From the NCBI GenBank assembly GCA_904420025.1, contig CAJFTW010000047.1, positions 1 through 47,871 of the forward strand: a stretch of 47,871 nt of DNA, given 5' to 3'. The DNA is from Candidatus Pseudolachnospira avium (GTDB lineage: Bacteria; Bacillota; Clostridia; Lachnospirales; Lachnospiraceae). The first letter of the stretch is position 1; every line of letters starts with the position of its first letter. Both the position numbers and the translations under genes were made by a program. Shown here one piece after another: positions 16,535-23,846 of the stretch. The notes beneath the pieces are model-generated. The model was given only the letters and a program-made list of their open reading frames with translations. It had not been told where the DNA came from and did no database searches.

Positions 16535-16583
16535 GCGGCGGCATCTGTTTTCTTCCTTTCGGACAAAGAACAGATGCCGCCGC
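16535..16583 (-). terminator. Terminator of the hydrolase-MatC transcription unit
   Basis: A 15-base stem GCGGCGGCATCTGTT / AACAGATGCCGCCGC with a 19-base, partly paired loop lies 33 bases after the MatC-like stop. On the minus strand it is followed by CTTTAATTT, a moderate T-tract. Confidence 0.8.
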
Positions 16584-16616
16584 TATACGGCTCACAAGAC
16601 TTCTCACAAAGAATGA

Positions 16617-17876
16617 TTAGAAAATGCCATAAAGGCCGATCAGTGCAAACACCACACTCAACAGCACACACACCACAGAGGTGAGAAACAGCCGGATGAA
16701 CAATTTGTTGGTATCCGTCTCCCCTCTGCCCTGGCTAAACACCGCATACTGGGCCATAATTCCCGCGCCGCCGGTGGAGGCAGGGCTGAACGCTGCCAGG
16801 AAGGAAGAAATCGTGATGCTGGAAACCAGCGCACTGTAGCTGGCATTAGGGAACTGCTCCAAAATACCGGGGATGGTGGGGATCAGAGTCGGCATAACCA
16901 CACCGGTGGTGGAACTGAACCAGGACATGACACCGCCGGCCAGCGCCATAATCGGGCGCACCAGGAAATCGTTCATAATGGATGTCAGGCCGGCAACCAG
17001 CAGATCAATTCCTCCCAGCTCCGTCACCACCGCCATCAGCATATTGACACCACAAACCAATATAAAAGTTCCCCAAGGCATGATCTTAATGGCGGCTTTA
17101 TCGTCCGTAACGCCAAAGATACACAGAATCACCGCCGCCAGGGGTGCTGCCAAACCAATATTGACATTGAATGCGAACACAACAATCACAACCAATACGA
17201 TTGCCAGCATGGTCAGCTTTTGGTTGCGGTTAAAGGGCTGAATATCCGCCAGCATCTCCAGGCTTTCCGCTTTCGGTTTATAAAGCTTATATACAAAGTA
17301 GAAAATCAATGTAAACAAAACCCAGACAATGGCACATTCTCCAAAAATCTCCCACGAAAACTGCCCCGCATAATCGGTCTGGGCAATCAGACCGGTGGCG
17401 ATAATGCCTCCGTTGGAGATGGGGGACATGCAGCCCAGATTACAGGCCAGCGTGATAATCAGCCCCATGGCAATCACATCCACTCCCAGCTGATAGGCCA
17501 GGGCAATGCCCAGCGGAAGAATAATACCAAATGTAGGAATATTTCCGCATCCGCAGGCGCTGAGGACAAATGTCAAAATGGCAATAATCAATGGGATGGA
17601 CCAAAGCTGCTTTCCCACCAGCTTCAGCATACGCTTTGCCAAAAGGTCCATGGTGCCGTTATTGACCGCCATGCTGAACAGAAAAGCCGGGCCAACCAGG
17701 GAAATAAACAGACTTGTGCTAAAATTGGAGATAACGGTTGAATCCGGCACGCCGCCAATTCTGGCAATGATCAACGCCATGCCCATGGCCAGAAAACCCA
17801 TATTTACCTTTTTCCAGAAACCAATCACCAAAACCGCAACCAAGAAAATCAACGATAATACCGCAAATTTATCCAT
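16617..17876 (-). CDS. MatC-like dicarboxylate carrier (ion transporter superfamily)
   Basis: The 419-residue membrane protein has about 11-12 hydrophobic segments. The N-terminal half resembles the dicarboxylate carrier MatC N-terminal domain: GFWKKVNMGFLAMG, IISGF-like VISNFSTSLF, then MDLLAKRMLKLVGK. The repeat half contains SSTTGVVMPTLIPT and AFSPASTGGAG. Relatives carry malonate or other C4/C3 dicarboxylates. It follows the hydrolase gene by 27 bases and ends at a terminator, so the two form an operon. With the nearby PrpF-family isomerase it suggests uptake of an unsaturated di- or tricarboxylate (inference). Confidence 0.82.
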   Translation of the reverse strand: MDKFAVLSLIFLVAVLVIGFWKKVNMGFLAMGMALIIARIGGVPDSTVISNFSTSLFISLVGPAFLFSMAVNNGTMDLLAKRMLKLVGKQLWSIPLIIAILTFVLSACGCGNIPTFGIILPLGIALAYQLGVDVIAMGLIITLACNLGCMSPISNGGIIATGLIAQTDYAGQFSWEIFGECAIVWVLFTLIFYFVYKLYKPKAESLEMLADIQPFNRNQKLTMLAIVLVVIVVFAFNVNIGLAAPLAAVILCIFGVTDDKAAIKIMPWGTFILVCGVNMLMAVVTELGGIDLLVAGLTSIMNDFLVRPIMALAGGVMSWFSSTTGVVMPTLIPTIPGILEQFPNASYSALVSSITISSFLAAFSPASTGGAGIMAQYAVFSQGRGETDTNKLFIRLFLTSVVCVLLSVVFALIGLYGIF

Positions 17877-17903
17877 GAAGTTTCTTCTCCTCTCCCTATT
17901 TTG

Positions 17904-18752
17904 TCAACAGGCTCCGTGAAGTGCCTCTATTTTCTTATCAAAATCCAAGACACAAGCGTTAAACTTCTCCGCCTCCAGAATCGGGAACAGATGATGATTG
18001 CAGGCCGTAAACTCATAGCAGACAGCCAAGGGAGATTTTTCCATCCGCCGGACCGCCTCATGGCCGGACTCCCACGCATCATGATAGGAGGAATGGCTGA
18101 CAAAAGTTGCAACGGGAATGGTCCTGTCCTTAAGCGGCGTCATATTGTCTGTCAGGTATGTGTCCAGATGGTACTCCGCTCCTACCCACGGCGGAATCTG
18201 CAGCATGCTTTCCTGCATCCGATCCGCGTCCTCCGGCTGGAGAGGGGACGCCGCCCTCTGCTTTGCCGCATATCCCACCGGATCGGTTATATAAGGCATC
18301 ATCCGCTGATACCAGCCGTCAATATTGTAATTCCTGCCTTTATGCTGATTCCAGGGCTCATCGCTGAATGCGTACAGGGAAGCGTCCACCAGGATCATCC
18401 CTCTCAGCCGGTATTCCTCATGCAGCCTTGCATAGGAAGCCGCCACCGCGCCGCCAAGGGAATGTCCGATCAGCAAGACATCCTGCAGTTCCAAATAATC
18501 GATTAATTCCCGAATATCCTGCGCCATCCGCTCCTGGCGGTTGGTCCCCGGCGCCTTCATGGAGCGCCCATGCCCGCGCAAATCCAGGTTAATCACCTGA
18601 TAGCGTTCTGAAAAAACAGGGACGCTGTGCCTCCACATGGTCGTTGACTCTCCGAATCCAGGAAGCAGCAGCAACGGCTTGCCCTCCCCCGATATTTCCA
18701 GATAAAGCCATACTCCATCTGAAGTCTTAAAAAAGTTCTCTTTTCCAGCCAA
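17904..18752 (-). CDS. Alpha/beta hydrolase, enol-lactonase/esterase-like
   Basis: The 282-residue protein has the classic fold: LLLLPGFGES oxyanion region (about 27-36), LDLRGHGRS, nucleophile elbow GHSLGG with Ser98, and a C-terminal histidine near 253-254 (CNHHLFPILE). The pattern is close to 3-oxoadipate enol-lactonase and haloperoxidase-like hydrolases, but the substrate is unknown. It shares a promoter-proximal motif with the PrpF-family gene and an operon with the MatC-like carrier. This points to a common pathway, possibly lactone opening of an unsaturated acid (inference). Confidence 0.88.
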   Translation of the reverse strand: MAGKENFFKTSDGVWLYLEISGEGKPLLLLPGFGESTTMWRHSVPVFSERYQVINLDLRGHGRSMKAPGTNRQERMAQDIRELIDYLELQDVLLIGHSLGGAVAASYARLHEEYRLRGMILVDASLYAFSDEPWNQHKGRNYNIDGWYQRMMPYITDPVGYAAKQRAASPLQPEDADRMQESMLQIPPWVGAEYHLDTYLTDNMTPLKDRTIPVATFVSHSSYHDAWESGHEAVRRMEKSPLAVCYEFTACNHHLFPILEAEKFNACVLDFDKKIEALHGAC

Positions 18753-18818
18753 TTCCCCTTCCTCCTTCTATTTGAATTGGTTTTATTCGATCCGCCGGCG
18801 AATTGATTTCTTATTTCG

Positions 18819-18880
18819 ACTATATCATGACCGTTGTTGGAATTCAAATTCATATTATTCATAAAAAGCATTCATCCGAA
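18819..18880 (-). promoter_or_regulatory. Promoter and iterated upstream motif of the hydrolase-MatC operon
   Basis: On the minus strand there is a TTGAAT box (18847-18842), a 17-base spacer and TATAGT (18824-18819). Directly upstream, plus-strand 18846-18878 carries TTCATA direct repeats 9 bases apart (18849, 18858) and a third TTCAT at 18871. The same 33-34 base arrangement sits at the same distance from the PrpF-family promoter (20089-20122), so one activator probably binds both. The divergent LysR protein at 20232 is the obvious candidate. Confidence 0.7.
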
Positions 18881-18894
18881 GAATAGTGTTTTCC

Positions 18895-20031
18895 TCAACA
18901 AAAGCAAAATCCATCCATCAGAAGATTTGCGGTGCGGTAAGCCAGCGTATACTGGATCTCTGGCTCTTTCTCCCCCGGCTCATATTCCACCCCTACCGTC
19001 AGCACCCCGCACGGATGCCCAATCCGCAGCGCATGCAGATTGACGTTGGACGGAAGAACCCGGGAGACAATACTGCCCGGGACAGCGGCGGCGGCAGCGG
19101 TACACATAGCGCCGGTAAGCGCATACGTGGGGTGGGTTTTCTGCATAGACATCATGCGTCCAATCAAATCCGCCTCGTCCTGTCCCATACGGCTTCCATC
19201 CGGCGTAACCCATCCAGCGGCTTCTGCAACCAGTGTCATTTTGGGAATTCCTGGAGTCAGCCATGCCGACTGGCGGTAATCGGAAATAAGTCCCAAACGA
19301 TATGCCGCCATTCCGCGGATCCGCTCCAACAGGTCCAGCAGCTGCAAATTGGAATCCAATTCCGAGGGAAGCTCGGTTCCGGAAAGCCCCAGATCTCTTG
19401 CGCGCACAAACACCAGGGGATTGGCTGCATCCACAATCGACACCTCCACCGGACCATATTCCGGAATATCCAGTATCTCCGCGGCCTTTCCCGTGGGGAG
19501 AAGGCCCTTTCCCAAGGTTCCTGCCGGCTTTAAAAACTTCATTTTCACAGGGGCTGCACTCCCCGGAACGCCTGCAATCCGGTAATTACCTTGATACTGT
19601 ACCTCTCCGTCGCACACCTGCACTTCTTCCACTATTATTTTTTCTGTATTTGTATTAAAAATGCGCACTTCTGTCAAGGGCGCCACCGCTTCTACCAACC
19701 CACGCTCAATGGCAAAGGCCCCCACTCCAGAAGAAATATTCCCGCAATTTCCCTTGTAACTTATCAGCGGTTTATCCACAGAAACTTGTGCAAATGTATA
19801 GTTCACATCCGCATCCGGCCGCATGGAAGGACCGATCATCGCTACTTTACTGGTAACCGATGCAGCACCGCCCAAACCGTCAATCTGCCTCAGATCCGGA
19901 CTTCCCATAACATGGAGCAAAAATTGATCTCTGTCTGGACCAGCCTGGGGAATATCGGATTCCAGAAAATACACGCCCTTGCTGGTTCCCCCCCGCATAA
20001 TACAGCATGGCACTTTTTTTCGAATAGACAT
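18895..20031 (-). CDS. PrpF-family isomerase (2-methylaconitate isomerase / 4-oxalomesaconate tautomerase-like)
   Basis: The 378-residue protein has the PrpF signature near its start, CCIMRGGTSKGVYF, followed by IDGLGGAASVTSKVAMIGPS, and later GNCGNISSGVGAFAIERG. The family has the two-fold diaminopimelate-epimerase fold and isomerises unsaturated tricarboxylates such as 2-methylaconitate or 4-oxalomesaconate. Length is normal. It is divergent from a LysR regulator and followed by the hydrolase-MatC unit under a matching promoter. No prpB/C/D or galB neighbours are visible, so the exact substrate is open. Confidence 0.9.
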   Translation of the reverse strand: MSIRKKVPCCIMRGGTSKGVYFLESDIPQAGPDRDQFLLHVMGSPDLRQIDGLGGAASVTSKVAMIGPSMRPDADVNYTFAQVSVDKPLISYKGNCGNISSGVGAFAIERGLVEAVAPLTEVRIFNTNTEKIIVEEVQVCDGEVQYQGNYRIAGVPGSAAPVKMKFLKPAGTLGKGLLPTGKAAEILDIPEYGPVEVSIVDAANPLVFVRARDLGLSGTELPSELDSNLQLLDLLERIRGMAAYRLGLISDYRQSAWLTPGIPKMTLVAEAAGWVTPDGSRMGQDEADLIGRMMSMQKTHPTYALTGAMCTAAAAAVPGSIVSRVLPSNVNLHALRIGHPCGVLTVGVEYEPGEKEPEIQYTLAYRTANLLMDGFCFC

Positions 20032-20061
20032 GGGAATTCTGACCTCTCTTTCTTTTTTTTC

Positions 20062-20122
20062 ATTGTATCGCGCCTACAGCTGGAAGTTAAATTCATATTT
20101 TTCATAAAAAGTATTCCATCCG
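20062..20122 (-). promoter_or_regulatory. Promoter and iterated upstream motif of the PrpF-family gene
   Basis: On the minus strand a TTAACT box (20090-20085), a 17-base spacer and TACAAT (20067-20062) form the promoter. TTCATA repeats at 20092 and 20101 and the following text to 20122 match the hydrolase promoter motif almost base for base. The motif abuts the -35 box, the usual place for LysR-type activator binding. It lies in the 200-base divergent gap with the LysR gene. Confidence 0.72.
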
Positions 20123-20231
20123 TGAATTTCATGTTCCGCAAACCTCCCTCCGTCGTTTTGTTTGGGACTAGCCGCCATGCCGGCTCTCTGGTACAATAGC
20201 ATTATCGGAAAACATTACACTAGGAGGCCTT

Positions 20232-21140
20232 ATGGACTTCAAAGACTTAACCTACGTTCTGGCCATTGCCAAATACCAAAATATCACCAAAGCTGCCGAA
20301 TCCCTCTACATCACCCAGCCCACTTTAACCAAGTTTCTTCAACATTTGGAGAAGGATCTGGGGCAGAAGCTGTTCCGGCGGCTGGGCAACCGCTACCTTT
20401 TAACCTACGCCGGCGAGCGCTACACAGCCAAGGCTGCCGAGATCTTAAACCTGAAGAAGGAACTGGACCAGGAGATGGGGGATATTGTCCGGAACAATGC
20501 CGGCTCCCTGAAAATTGCCTTTCCCACCATGCGGGGCACCTACATGCTGCCCTGCACCCTGCCCATTTTCAACAGCCTGTACCCCAACGTTAAGCTGGAT
20601 ATTCTGGAGGCCCATTCCAGCCTGCTGGAGGGGATGCTGCTCAGCGGGGAAGCGGATTTGGCCTTTTTCAACCTTCCCATCAAGGATCCCAACATCGACT
20701 ATGAGATCATCAGCCATGAGGAAGTGCTGCTGGTATTGTCCGCCGGTCACCCGCTGGTGACGTCCGCGGTGCGGCGGGAGGGCTGCAAATATCCCTGGAT
20801 GGATCTGAACCTGCTGCGGGATGAGCCGCTCATCCTGCAGATCCCCGGCCAGCGTACCCGGCAGACCGTGGATACCCTGCTGAAAAAATGCGATTTTTCC
20901 CCCAATATCAAGCTGCAGACTTCCAACATTTCTGCCGAGGTGGACCTGGCGGCCCGGGGATACGGCGCCTGCTTTGTAACCGAGACCCATCTGAAGCACA
21001 TTGCTGCCGGAAAAAAGGTAGTGTATTTTTCTGTGGGGGATCCCTGTACCACCGTGGATTTTGTGGCCGCCTACCGCCGGGGCAGCTATATCCCCTACCA
21101 TGCCAGGGAGTATATAAAAATTGTGAAGGATTTTACGTAA
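20232..21140 (+). CDS. LysR-family transcriptional regulator, divergent from the PrpF-family gene
   Basis: The 302-residue protein has an N-terminal winged HTH (DLTYVLAIAKYQNITKAAES, LYITQPTLTKFLQHLE) and a LysR substrate-binding domain. Its start ATG has AGGAGG upstream. It most likely controls the divergent PrpF-family gene and, through the repeated motif, the hydrolase-MatC operon. It is similar in layout to the LysR protein at 6249, including the ITQP/ISQP recognition helix and the LTYAGER / LTYVGER stretch. Confidence 0.93.
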   Translation: MDFKDLTYVLAIAKYQNITKAAESLYITQPTLTKFLQHLEKDLGQKLFRRLGNRYLLTYAGERYTAKAAEILNLKKELDQEMGDIVRNNAGSLKIAFPTMRGTYMLPCTLPIFNSLYPNVKLDILEAHSSLLEGMLLSGEADLAFFNLPIKDPNIDYEIISHEEVLLVLSAGHPLVTSAVRREGCKYPWMDLNLLRDEPLILQIPGQRTRQTVDTLLKKCDFSPNIKLQTSNISAEVDLAARGYGACFVTETHLKHIAAGKKVVYFSVGDPCTTVDFVAAYRRGSYIPYHAREYIKIVKDFT

Positions 21141-21190
21141 AACGGAGAAAAGAAATAGCGAATCTTCTGCCGGACAACGGCAAAAGAAAA

Positions 21191-21214
21191 AAGCCGTATA
21201 GGTTTCCCCATACG
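21191..21214 (-). terminator. Terminator after the remnant toxin gene
   Basis: A hairpin GCCGTATGG-GGAAA-CCTATACGGC (one mismatch) is read on the minus strand and followed by TTTTTTCTTTT. It lies just after the truncated YafQ stop at 21227 and terminates leftward transcription; it may also stop the convergent LysR gene. Confidence 0.75.
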
Positions 21215-21226
21215 GCGGCAGACGGC

Positions 21227-21343
21227 TTATTTGCCAAACAAGTCACTGTGCAGCAATTCGATTTTCAGACCGCGCTTGATTGCCCGTTTGTAGTCCTTCT
21301 TAAAGCCGGTTGTGGACTTGACGGTGTACTTTGTTTTCTTCAT
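21227..21343 (-). pseudogene. YafQ-type toxin remnant with internal deletion (38 codons)
   Basis: This short reading starts with a YafQ-like N-terminus (FKKDYKRAIKRGLKIELL) and jumps directly to the typical YafQ C-terminal residues HSDLFGK. In intact toxins about 55-60 residues with the catalytic histidines and the RNase core lie between these parts, so the product cannot be an active mRNase. The ATG overlaps the stop of the antitoxin-like reading as ATGA, as in native dinJ-yafQ operons. It was identified by reading the minus strand; it is only 38 residues long. Confidence 0.8.
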
Positions 21344-21651
21344 TTTTTCAGGTCGGCAAACAACTCGTCCAGGTCATTGTAGCCCTTTACAGACGGGTCT
21401 TTTGCGATCCTTTCCGCTTCCAATAGCTCCCGAATCTGGGAGATGGTTTTCCCCCGGCCCCGCAGCTCCCGGATCCGTTCAATCCGCTCCACCGTCTCCT
21501 GCCGGGGATACCGGCGGGTCAAGTGGGTATCTGCCTGCTCAAAAGGAAGGAACCCTTCCTCGGTGTAATACTTCAGGGTGCTATACCGGGCACCGGTCAG
21601 GCGCACCAGTTCCCCGATGGTCACATACGGGGAGGCCAGAATGGCCTCCAT
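21340..21651 (-). pseudogene. Chimeric reading: MerR-type HTH fused in frame to a DinJ/RelB-like antitoxin tail
   Basis: From the ATG at 21651 the first ~75 residues form a MerR HTH: YVTIGELVRLTGARYSTLKY, YTEEGFLPFEQ, then RELRGRGKTISQIRELL. Without a break the reading continues with EAERIAKDPSVKGYNDLDEL and FADLKK, the C-terminal toxin-neutralising tail of DinJ-type antitoxins. The antitoxin N-terminal ribbon-helix-helix is absent. The reading could be expressed as a 103-residue protein, but it lacks a good ribosome binding site. It is most simply a deletion fusion between two former genes, directly followed by the broken YafQ gene. Confidence 0.7.
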
Positions 21652-21652
21652 G

Positions 21653-21955
21653 CTCCGCCCGAATGCACTGGACAACGGAATCCACCGCCTGCGGGTTCGG
21701 AACAAACCGGTTCTGCTCCCGCAGCCGCCCGCTTTGTTCTTTCTGGGCGCAGCCGGCCTCCACCAGGGATTCTCCCACCCGCTCCACCAGTTCCTGGAAA
21801 TTTCTGCCGGAGAAGGTGAGGGCAAAGTTCTCAATGACCTTTTCCATCTTCACCGGCTGTTTTTTCTCTATATACTGGTATACCGGCCGCAGAAACTCCT
21901 TCTCCGGAGGCAGCTCTGCCTGAAGGGAAAGCTTCTTATTGTCCAGCACAGCCAC
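21653..21955 (-). pseudogene. GPP34 (GOLPH3/Vps74)-like gene fragment
   Basis: About 101 codons resemble the middle of bacterial GPP34 proteins: LDNKKLSLQAELPPEKEF, KKQPVKMEKVIENFALTF, VGESLVEAGC and AVDSVVQCIRAE. Both ends of the domain are missing. The frame starts only 8 bases after the HAAS-protein stop and is lost at 21653, where the MerR-like reading begins in another frame. GPP34 proteins bind phosphoinositide-like headgroups in eukaryotes; the bacterial role is unknown. The family call rests on remembered motif similarity. Confidence 0.6.
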
Positions 21956-21963
21956 TCCGTTCG

Positions 21964-23052
21964 TCAGGCATTTTTTGAAGAATACCGCAGGGTTTTATAC
22001 ACCGTCACCCCCATCTCGATCAGGGTGAGCACCGCCAGGAACGCAAACAGAATGCTGGAGACGGTATCCCCGTTCCATCTTGCCAGGAAACCGGCCAGGG
22101 CCGGCGGTATCTGGTCCCCCAGCTGTACCTGCAGCTGAACGGCAAAGTCCGGATTCCAGAGCGGGAACACCTTCAGCACCAGGAAGGCGAGAACCAGCTG
22201 CAGGCAGCCGCAGACCAGGCTGCTGATCATCACCGGCTTGCAGTAGTGGCCGGCCACCAGGCGGAAGATCTCATCTCCCAGGCCAATGAGCAGGGACAGC
22301 AAGAAGAACGGGAGAATCCGGTTCCACTGCTCCAGGTTGAATACCGGAATTACCACTGTTGCCTGCCCTTCCGGAAAGACCGCGCTGAAAAAACGGGGGG
22401 CAAAGATCAGCAGAATACAGAAGATAACCAGAAACACAATACTGACGATACTGTCTCCCCGGCTGATCACCGCTTTCTTGTTGGGAACCGGTGACAGGTA
22501 ATCCGGCGTCCAAAGCGTTTTCCGGCCGGAGGCGCCTTCCAGCTCCCGGACATTCCACTGCTTTTCCTTTTTCCGATCCACCTTCACCAGCCCCCGCTCA
22601 ATGGCTGCAAACAGCAGCGTGATGCCGCCAAAAACGCCTATGCAGGCGGAAGCCAGATTGGCCAACCCGCCGCCAATCCCGTAGACAGCAGACAAAAACA
22701 CCGACTCGGCCCCGTTGACACCGGACAGCATCAGCCCCTCCCGGACGCCCTCCAGGCCGGAGACCACCAGGACGGTCACCACCGTACAGATCAAAACAAT
22801 CTTCACGAACCATCCGTATGTGTCATAATATTCCGGCCCGATCAGGTAATGGCGGCCATCCTGGTATTGTCTGGCAAACACGGCCGGATCCCCCAGCCGG
22901 GTCAGCACCGCCTCCATGGACGGTTCCGTCTCCCGCATATCCCCAATCAGCTCCTGAAGCTCCAGGCTCATCTCCCGCCGCTGCTCCCTGGGCAGCCGCC
23001 GGACCACCTGGTAAATGTACCGCTCCATTAACTCCCGCTCTCTGTCACTCAT
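21964..23052 (-). CDS. HAAS-domain multi-pass membrane protein, partner of PadR
   Basis: The 362-residue protein has an N-terminal cytoplasmic HAAS-like helical region (about 1-65: SLELQELIGDMRE, LTRLGDPAVFARQYQD) followed by about five to six membrane segments. Such proteins are regularly co-encoded with PadR regulators in Firmicutes. The start overlaps the PadR stop as ATGA and is preceded by GAGGAGG. The function is unknown; a membrane sensor or anti-regulator role is proposed for the family. The C-terminus may be altered because it abuts the GPP34 fragment. Confidence 0.8.
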   Translation of the reverse strand: MSDRERELMERYIYQVVRRLPREQRREMSLELQELIGDMRETEPSMEAVLTRLGDPAVFARQYQDGRHYLIGPEYYDTYGWFVKIVLICTVVTVLVVSGLEGVREGLMLSGVNGAESVFLSAVYGIGGGLANLASACIGVFGGITLLFAAIERGLVKVDRKKEKQWNVRELEGASGRKTLWTPDYLSPVPNKKAVISRGDSIVSIVFLVIFCILLIFAPRFFSAVFPEGQATVVIPVFNLEQWNRILPFFLLSLLIGLGDEIFRLVAGHYCKPVMISSLVCGCLQLVLAFLVLKVFPLWNPDFAVQLQVQLGDQIPPALAGFLARWNGDTVSSILFAFLAVLTLIEMGVTVYKTLRYSSKNA

Positions 23053-23393
23053 ACGTCCTCCTCCTGCAGCAGCCGTTCCATGGCAGCCACCATCTCCTCC
23101 CACTGGGCCTTCAGTTTTTGGTAAATTTCCTGGCCGTAGGGGGTTATCTGATAATACTTTCTCGGTTTGGACCCGCCCGTCTCCCAGGCACTGGCCAGCA
23201 GCCCCTGTTTCTCCAGCCGGCGCAAAAGCGGGTACAGTGTGTTGGGATCCATGGAAATCCCTTTTTCTTCCAGGCTCTGCACCAGGGCATAGCCATATTT
23301 TTTCTCTCCCATCTGGCTGAGAACGCTTAAGACCAGCGTTCCCCGCCGCAGCTCCATCAGCAGGCTGTCCAGCAAATCCCGTTCTTCACCCAC
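23049..23393 (-). CDS. PadR-family transcriptional regulator
   Basis: The 114-residue PadR winged-helix protein contains LSQMGEKKYGYALVQSLEEK, NTLYPLLRRLEKQGLL and KPRKYYQITPYG, the family hallmarks, and a C-terminal dimer helix. A GTG start at 23393 is chosen because AGGAGGTGA lies 7 bases upstream. The ATG at 23417 lies upstream of that site and inside the putative operator region. It probably represses its own operon with the HAAS membrane protein, and effector binding is unknown. Confidence 0.9.
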   Translation of the reverse strand: MGEERDLLDSLLMELRRGTLVLSVLSQMGEKKYGYALVQSLEEKGISMDPNTLYPLLRRLEKQGLLASAWETGGSKPRKYYQITPYGQEIYQKLKAQWEEMVAAMERLLQEEDV

Positions 23394-23418
23394 GTTCCGG
23401 TCACCTCCTGATGGCATT

Positions 23419-23439
23419 ATACTGTATATTGCACAGTAT
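23419..23439 (-). promoter_or_regulatory. PadR operator candidate
   Basis: A perfect inverted repeat ATACTGT-N7-ACAGTAT lies 26 bases upstream of the GTG start of the PadR gene. PadR proteins typically bind sites of the form ATACTGT/ACAGTAT over their own promoter, so autoregulation is likely. Repeat seen directly; binding inferred. Confidence 0.75.
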
Positions 23440-23564
23440 TGTCAATATTAAAATAATTGTTTTCTCTTATTTCCTGCAATCCCCCCAAGTCAAAAAGTGA
23501 CCGGGAGACCCTTTTTGCCCGACTGCACCTGGATTTACGGAGAAAATCCCTGAAACCTTCCATT

Positions 23565-23682
23565 TCTCCGTAGTCCGAGCTGCTCGATTACGGAGTTTTT
23601 GACCTCTTTGCCCTTTTTCTCCGTAGTCCGGGCTGCTCGATTACGGAGTTTTTGACCTCTTTGCCCTTTTTCTCCGTAGTCT
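23565..23682. repeat. 53-base tandem direct repeat with internal hairpin (two copies plus a partial)
   Basis: Units begin with TCTCCGTAGTCCG at 23565, 23618 and 23671, a period of 53 bases; the first two are nearly identical and the third breaks off after about 12 bases. Each unit can fold CTCCGTA...TACGGAG, followed by TTTTTGACCTCTTTGCCC. The stretch 23394-23782 contains no gene I can support. The repeat lies between the lpdA terminator and the padR operator. Hairpin plus T-run suggests repeated leaky terminators, but this is inference. Confidence 0.75.
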
Positions 23683-23782
23683 AAGCCGCAGGAAAGGAGC
23701 CGATTCCATAAAAGCCCGATGACGCTGTAATAAACAGCGAAATAGGAAATGTGCGCCCGCCAGGCGCACCACCACAAAAAAA

Positions 23783-23821
23783 CCTCCTGCCGGCTGCCGT
23801 AAAGGCTTCACCGTCAGGAGG
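23783..23821 (-). terminator. Terminator of the glycine-cleavage operon
   Basis: On the minus strand the stem CCTCCTG / CAGGAGG, with a partly paired interior (CGGTGAAGCC...GGCAGCCGG), is followed by TTTTTTT (23782-23776). It lies 26 bases after the lpdA stop. Confidence 0.88.
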
Positions 23822-23846
23822 CTTTTCCGCTCCTCTTTCTTTTCTT

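Noticed and set aside
23565-23682. CRISPR-like array
   Set aside because: Units are contiguous 53-base repeats with no variable spacers and no cas genes nearby; it is a simple tandem duplication.
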